From Paenibacillus sp. H1-7 (GTDB lineage: Bacteria; Bacillota; Bacilli; Paenibacillales; NBRC-103111): a stretch of DNA of 64,000 nt. Positions within the stretch are counted from its first letter, which is position 1. Each line of letters opens with the position of its first letter. Shown piece after piece: positions 60,645 through 64,000 of this stretch. A program made the translations under genes and the position numbers. The stretch is from contig NZ_CP031168.1 in NCBI RefSeq assembly GCF_022354825.1, positions 6,077,501 to 6,141,500 on the forward strand, read 5' to 3'. The notes beneath the pieces are model-generated. The model made no database searches. It was given only the letters and a program-made list of their open reading frames with translations, and was not told the origin of the DNA.

Positions 60645-61304
60645 TCATCGTTTACTCGCTTCTTCCACCGCAAAATCGGCGAACGTAGACAGCACGCTGT
60701 TGTATTCCTCTAAATTGCTGACCGGAATGCCCCGGTACAGCTGCTTCACCGTTTCCTTAGGCAGGCTGCTTTCCAGAAACTCAATGTTCAATTGGAAAAA
60801 GGTCCGGATCACCTGATTTCCTTCCGGCACTCCCTCGAACAAGGACAGATTTCCTTTGGCGTCGAGGCCGAAATACGCATTGTTCTTGCATTGCGGCGAC
60901 AAGTCGTCCACCTGCTCCGTAAAATACACGTCTCCGCCCTCACCAAGAACAACGGTCAGAGCCGGATGCTCCTTGTGATACTGCATCATTTGCGACGACG
61001 TCATCGTTCCCAGCAGCTGCAGCTCTTCCCCGCATACATAAGCTTTCTTGACAAAAGCTTGCCGTGCTCCGTCCAGCTTCCCGATCATCGCCTGCACTTC
61101 CTGCTCCGGCTGCGACGATACGGCTAAATTTCTGCCCAGCACGGACTGATCCAACGGCTCTCCGTCCCATTTGGACGATATCGGATGGTTTTGCAATAGA
61201 ACGATTGTGACCGAGCTTATTCCTGCAAGCAGTAAAAGCACCGCCAACGTTAACCAACGGCGCTTCCAGCGCAGCTTCTTTTTAATTTTTTTTAGCAAAC
61301 CCAA
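60645..61304 (-). CDS. bofC: BofC-like bypass-of-forespore protein
   Basis: 219 residues from TTG at 61304, six bases after GGGGGGA; the longer frame has no ribosome site. A basic N-terminus (LLKKIKKKLRWKRRW), one membrane helix (LTLAVLLLLAGISSVTIVLL), then an intermembrane domain with KKAYVCGEELQLLGTM and the BofC C-terminal block CKNNAYFGLDAKGNLSLFEG. BofC inhibits SpoIVB signalling to delay sigma-K activation in B. subtilis. The position beside the ruv genes matches B. subtilis, where bofC follows ruvA. Confidence 0.88.
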   Translation of the reverse strand: MGLLKKIKKKLRWKRRWLTLAVLLLLAGISSVTIVLLQNHPISSKWDGEPLDQSVLGRNLAVSSQPEQEVQAMIGKLDGARQAFVKKAYVCGEELQLLGTMTSSQMMQYHKEHPALTVVLGEGGDVYFTEQVDDLSPQCKNNAYFGLDAKGNLSLFEGVPEGNQVIRTFFQLNIEFLESSLPKETVKQLYRGIPVSNLEEYNSVLSTFADFAVEEASKR

Positions 61305-61495
61305 GAAGTATCCCCCCGAATCCCCTTTGAAATCAATAGTTGTTTTACTATTTTTCCCATGGTTGTTCAGGATTATACCGCAGCCTATTGGGGCAGCCAA
61401 TTGGCCGAACCGGGTCCAATCGAAAACGAGCGTGCCCCGAAGAAATTGCGACTCTGCCGTCTCATAAGATGGGACCCAATACTAGCTGGGGGACG

Positions 61496-61536
61496 AAAAA
61501 AACCCGTATCAGCCGATAAAGCTTGCCGACACGGGC
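61496..61536 (-). terminator. intrinsic terminator of the PL6-like gene
   Basis: Outer stem CCCGT/ACGGG (61503-61507 with 61531-61535) with inner G-C pairing, then seven T residues on the minus strand. Confidence 0.65.
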
Positions 61537-61559
61537 TTTCCGATCACAAAGTGAACTGA

Positions 61560-63446
61560 CTATGGAGCGTTAGGACCTACATCCTCTGTGGTTAAAGGCT
61601 TGCGGTTGATGGTGGAAGTCGAATATTCATCCGCCCCTACATCCTTCACCGATCTGGTCTGACCGTCCATATCGTCCGTGACGAACGAGAACGTTCCTAC
61701 CGCAGCGTCGATAGCCGGGCTGGAGGAGGTCAGCTTTTGCAGTCCGTTCGATGCAGCAAGCAGCGGATCGACATTTCGGATTTCAGACGATGTTCTGGAC
61801 ACGTTGCTGATGGTCGAGCCGAAGCCGATGTTCCCTTGGTACACGGTGTTGGAGGTTTTGTATTCGTTGAACAAAACCCCGCTGGAACTCTTCGCAATAT
61901 TGTTGGCGATCTTGGTGTCTACCGGCGCGTAGGTGTAGCTGGTTCCGGTAGCAATGCTGGTTCCAGTGCTGTTGACGACGGTATTGTTAGTTACCTGAAC
62001 GCGGTACGCTCTCCAATGAGCGGTCAAATCCGCACTCGTGTAATTCGCACCGTTCGGGCCGGCATCGAAATCTCCGCCGTCAATGTTGATAGCTGCGGTG
62101 GTTAAGTTTTCGAAGTAGTTGTTGTAAATTTTGTGATCGTTGCCGTAAATGCGGAAGCCGCCGATGCCGGAAGTCGTACCGTCGCCAAAGAAGAAGTTAC
62201 CGTAGAAGTTGTCATTGTGCCCGTGTCTTGCCGTTACGGTCGCTTTGTTGTTCCGGAACGTATTGTAGCGGACGTCGTTGCTCTTGCTCTTCACCGAAAT
62301 AACCTCGGGATCGCTGTGCAGATTGACGAACAGATTGTACTGGATCACATTGAAGCCGTCGGACATGGACAAGCCGGATAAGCCGACCCGGATCGTCTCT
62401 CCGCCATTGGACGTTTGTGCTGCGGCGTCATGGAAGTAGTTATATTCGATCGTGTTATACTGCGCGACCTGACCTCCCGATCCGTCGATCGAAATCATTT
62501 GCCCCAGATCGGTTCTCGGACCGAATTCATTACGGTCTATTTGGTTGTAGTTGCTTCCCGAGCCATTGAGCACGATCCATTTTGTTGCGGCCGTATTCGT
62601 TGCAAGCACCAGCTTGTTTCGGGTAATGCGGACATGATCTGTGGATGCAAGAGAAATAGCCGTTCCGCTGTTCGTAAATTTCATGCCCTGGATCGTAATG
62701 TAAGAGGAATCGCTCAGTTTAAAGCCGCCGGTGCCTGCGATCGTAGCCGAGCCCTGATTTGCCGCTTTGATCACGATGGGACTGGCTGCCGTGCCGTTTT
62801 TGGACGTAATATTGAACGGCCCGTTATAAGTCCCGTTGGCAAGCACGATCGTCGTGCCCGGAGTGGCTGCATTTATCGCGGAGGTCAAGGCGGATGCGGT
62901 AGACACATTGACGATCGTCCCTCCGCTGCCTCCAGAGGAAGCATCCCCGAAGATTTCCACCTCGGTATAGCTGTTCCAGGCGTTGAGAGAATTGCCATGG
63001 CCTACAATACGGACATAGCGTGCAGGATCCACATCAGGGAAATCAAACGTCTGCAGTCCGTCAACCAAAGCGCTTGTTACATTGGATTGCACCGTTGAGA
63101 AATTGGTATTGTCTACGGAGGTTTGAATATCGAAGGAGGATGTTCTTGCGGTGCTGTTCAAAAATGCTATTTTGATGAAGGAAACCTTTTTGTTCGAGCC
63201 CAGATCATACTTGATCCATTGGCCGTCTCCGCTGGCGGACCAACGGGTGTTCAAATCGCCGTCCACCGTGTTGCCCGGCACGTTCCCGTCGTCGGCGCTG
63301 GCGCTTACGGCCGAGGACGTCAGATTGAACTTCGCGTCTGCCGCGAATCCAACCCCGGGCAGCAGGGTTGCCAGCATGCAAATAACCATCGCAATACCCA
63401 TCATTTTGTTGCGGATCAACATCATTCGCCACCATCCTTTATTCAT
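61560..63446 (-). CDS. secreted PL6-type polysaccharide lyase with F5/8 type C domain
   Basis: A 628-residue protein. Signal peptide cleaved near GFAA-DA (about residue 35), an F5/8 type C/CBM32-like carbohydrate-binding domain (about 37-168; NTRWSASGDGQWIKYDLG, RYVRIVGHGNS), a Gly/Ser linker, then a right-handed beta-helix (about 178-600). Chondroitinase-B/alginate-lyase residues align by spacing: candidate Ca ligands Asp379 and Glu381, catalytic Lys386 in SVKSKSN, and Arg407-His408 in TARHGH (Lys and Arg are 21 apart, as in chondroitinase B). It likely cleaves alginate- or dermatan-like polymers outside the cell. Start ATG at 63446 has GGGAAGG upstream; ATG codons at 63425 and 63422 are alternatives. 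Confidence 0.85.
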   Translation of the reverse strand: MNKGWWRMMLIRNKMMGIAMVICMLATLLPGVGFAADAKFNLTSSAVSASADDGNVPGNTVDGDLNTRWSASGDGQWIKYDLGSNKKVSFIKIAFLNSTARTSSFDIQTSVDNTNFSTVQSNVTSALVDGLQTFDFPDVDPARYVRIVGHGNSLNAWNSYTEVEIFGDASSGGSGGTIVNVSTASALTSAINAATPGTTIVLANGTYNGPFNITSKNGTAASPIVIKAANQGSATIAGTGGFKLSDSSYITIQGMKFTNSGTAISLASTDHVRITRNKLVLATNTAATKWIVLNGSGSNYNQIDRNEFGPRTDLGQMISIDGSGGQVAQYNTIEYNYFHDAAAQTSNGGETIRVGLSGLSMSDGFNVIQYNLFVNLHSDPEVISVKSKSNDVRYNTFRNNKATVTARHGHNDNFYGNFFFGDGTTSGIGGFRIYGNDHKIYNNYFENLTTAAINIDGGDFDAGPNGANYTSADLTAHWRAYRVQVTNNTVVNSTGTSIATGTSYTYAPVDTKIANNIAKSSSGVLFNEYKTSNTVYQGNIGFGSTISNVSRTSSEIRNVDPLLAASNGLQKLTSSSPAIDAAVGTFSFVTDDMDGQTRSVKDVGADEYSTSTINRKPLTTEDVGPNAP

Positions 63447-63467
63447 TTTTCATACCTTCCCTCAAAA

Positions 63468-63492
63468 TGAAAACGCTTTATCACCTCCTTTC
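63468..63492 (-). promoter_or_regulatory. cre-like box and orphan full Shine-Dalgarno upstream of the PL6 gene
   Basis: TGAAAACGCTTTAT (63468-63481) matches most of a CcpA cre. GAAAGGAGGTGAT on the minus strand (63492-63480) is a near-complete anti-16S match, but no start codon follows at usable spacing; the gene's ATG is 33 bases further on. Confidence 0.45.
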
Positions 63493-63608
63493 CATCAATG
63501 TATCACACCTCACAATTGGAAGAATATAGCGATTATTCAGGTGTAATAGGCTTAAATTCATATTCTCAACAATGCTTGTCTCCGTTCGGTTCATCCAAAG
63601 GTCAAAAA

Positions 63609-63639
63609 CAAAAAAACCGGAAACGGGACGCTTCCGGCT
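63609..63639 (-). terminator. intrinsic terminator of the last gene
   Basis: Stem CCGGAA/TTCCGG (63617-63622 with 63632-63637) with flanking A-T pairs, followed by seven T residues on the minus strand. Confidence 0.8.
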
Positions 63640-63667
63640 TAGGTCTACCATAACCAAGGAACTGGGT

Positions 63668-64000
63668 TTAAACGTTAATCCACGGACTTCTTTTCGCTTT
63701 CGGCTTCAACGAGCCGGTGCGTGCGCGGCGCTGACTTTGAATCAACCGGTTGAGGGCTACTTCAGCGGAAGAGCGTTTTTTTTTACTGACTCGTTTTGCG
63801 GGTTTTTCCGTTTTTTGCGAAACGCCGGCCGTCAAATCGCCATTTTCCTGCTGATCCTGCTCCAGATCACGGAACGAGTTCTCTTGCCCTGCATCATGAA
63901 TTCCGGCATAAGGATCGCCATATGGAGACATCGGATGCCCGTACATAGGGTATACCGGACCCGGATAAGCTGCTCCGAACAGCCTTGGATCATAGCCATA
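63668..64000 (-). CDS. unrecognised Tyr/Pro/Gly-rich then basic protein, 5' end outside window
   Basis: The frame is open to the window edge; 110 residues are visible. An ATG at 63946 is probably internal, because the same composition continues upstream of it (YGYDPRLFGAAYPGPVYP). The first part is rich in Tyr, Pro and Gly (MYGHPMSPYGDPYAG), the middle is acidic and Gln-rich, and the C-terminus is strongly basic (KRVSKKKRSSAEVALNRLIQ, then KPKAKRSPWINV). Composition resembles some spore-coat or spore-morphogenesis proteins, but I cannot assign a family. Confidence 0.65.
   Translation of the reverse strand, partial: YGYDPRLFGAAYPGPVYPMYGHPMSPYGDPYAGIHDAGQENSFRDLEQDQQENGDLTAGVSQKTEKPAKRVSKKKRSSAEVALNRLIQSQRRARTGSLKPKAKRSPWINV

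Noticed and set aside
1..64000. CRISPR arrays, tRNA or rRNA genes, insertion sequences, prophage genes
   Set aside because: Looked for on both strands; no regular spacer arrays, cloverleaf-like sequences, transposase or integrase frames seen.

Overview
The window looks like the chromosome of an endospore-forming Firmicute of the Paenibacillus type. The evidence is spore genes (spoVB, a SpoIID-family protein, bofC), strong AGGAGG ribosome sites with several TTG and GTG starts, and sigma-A type promoters. Polysaccharide genes are associated with LplB/YtcP-type importers and AraC regulators, and a ruvC gene sits beside ruvAB (B. subtilis has no ruvC). No rRNA, tRNA, CRISPR array, transposase or phage gene was seen.

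Layout. 1-7.1 kb: small accessory genes, mostly on the minus strand. These include four GNAT-type acetyltransferases (one cut by the window edge, one a tandem-domain protein), an APH-type kinase, a divergent coaD paralogue, lipoproteins, a VOC protein and a histidine phosphatase. 7.3-37.4 kb: a carbohydrate region. It holds a DeoR regulator divergent from a TIM-barrel isomerase, a pectin methylesterase and two heparinase II/III-type lyases that all lack signal peptides, a solute importer (two permeases and a binding lipoprotein, no ATPase) followed by its membrane-bound AraC regulator, two Gfo/Idh/MocA dehydrogenases, a second isomerase, an SGNH esterase, a GH31 glycosidase and an orphan YesN-type response regulator. 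Interspersed are a heterodimeric ABC exporter, a one-TM LtaS-like enzyme with a TIG-like tail, and a zinc-finger/HTH/DUF2087/GIY-YIG fusion. 37.9-42.1 kb: membrane and metabolic singletons (DUF445, BASS transporter, FAH hydrolase, an MraY paralogue). 42.2-61.3 kb: a conserved core block, apt-recJ-CDF-secF-secD-comN-spoVB-yrbG-[SLC13]-yrzE-yajC-tgt-queA-spoIID-ruvB-ruvA-ruvC-bofC. This largely follows the B. subtilis order, with a permease, a SpoIID-family gene and ruvC added and secDF split. 61.5-64 kb: a secreted PL6-type lyase and the 3' part of an unrecognised gene.

How it may fit together (inference). The importer would bring in uronate-containing oligosaccharides that cytoplasmic esterase, lyases and GH31 break down, followed by isomerases and dehydrogenases. 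Control would be by AraC/YesN regulators, DeoR and possibly CcpA. The most unusual non-coding signals are a dispersed repeat unit of about 118 bp with a covarying hairpin (three loci, two abutting terminators), paired hairpins in the recJ leader, a hairpin over the ribosome site of the CAP-protein gene, an orphan full-length Shine-Dalgarno upstream of the PL6 gene, and operator-like dyads at the two dehydrogenase promoters. All calls come from reading the sequence; no search was run.
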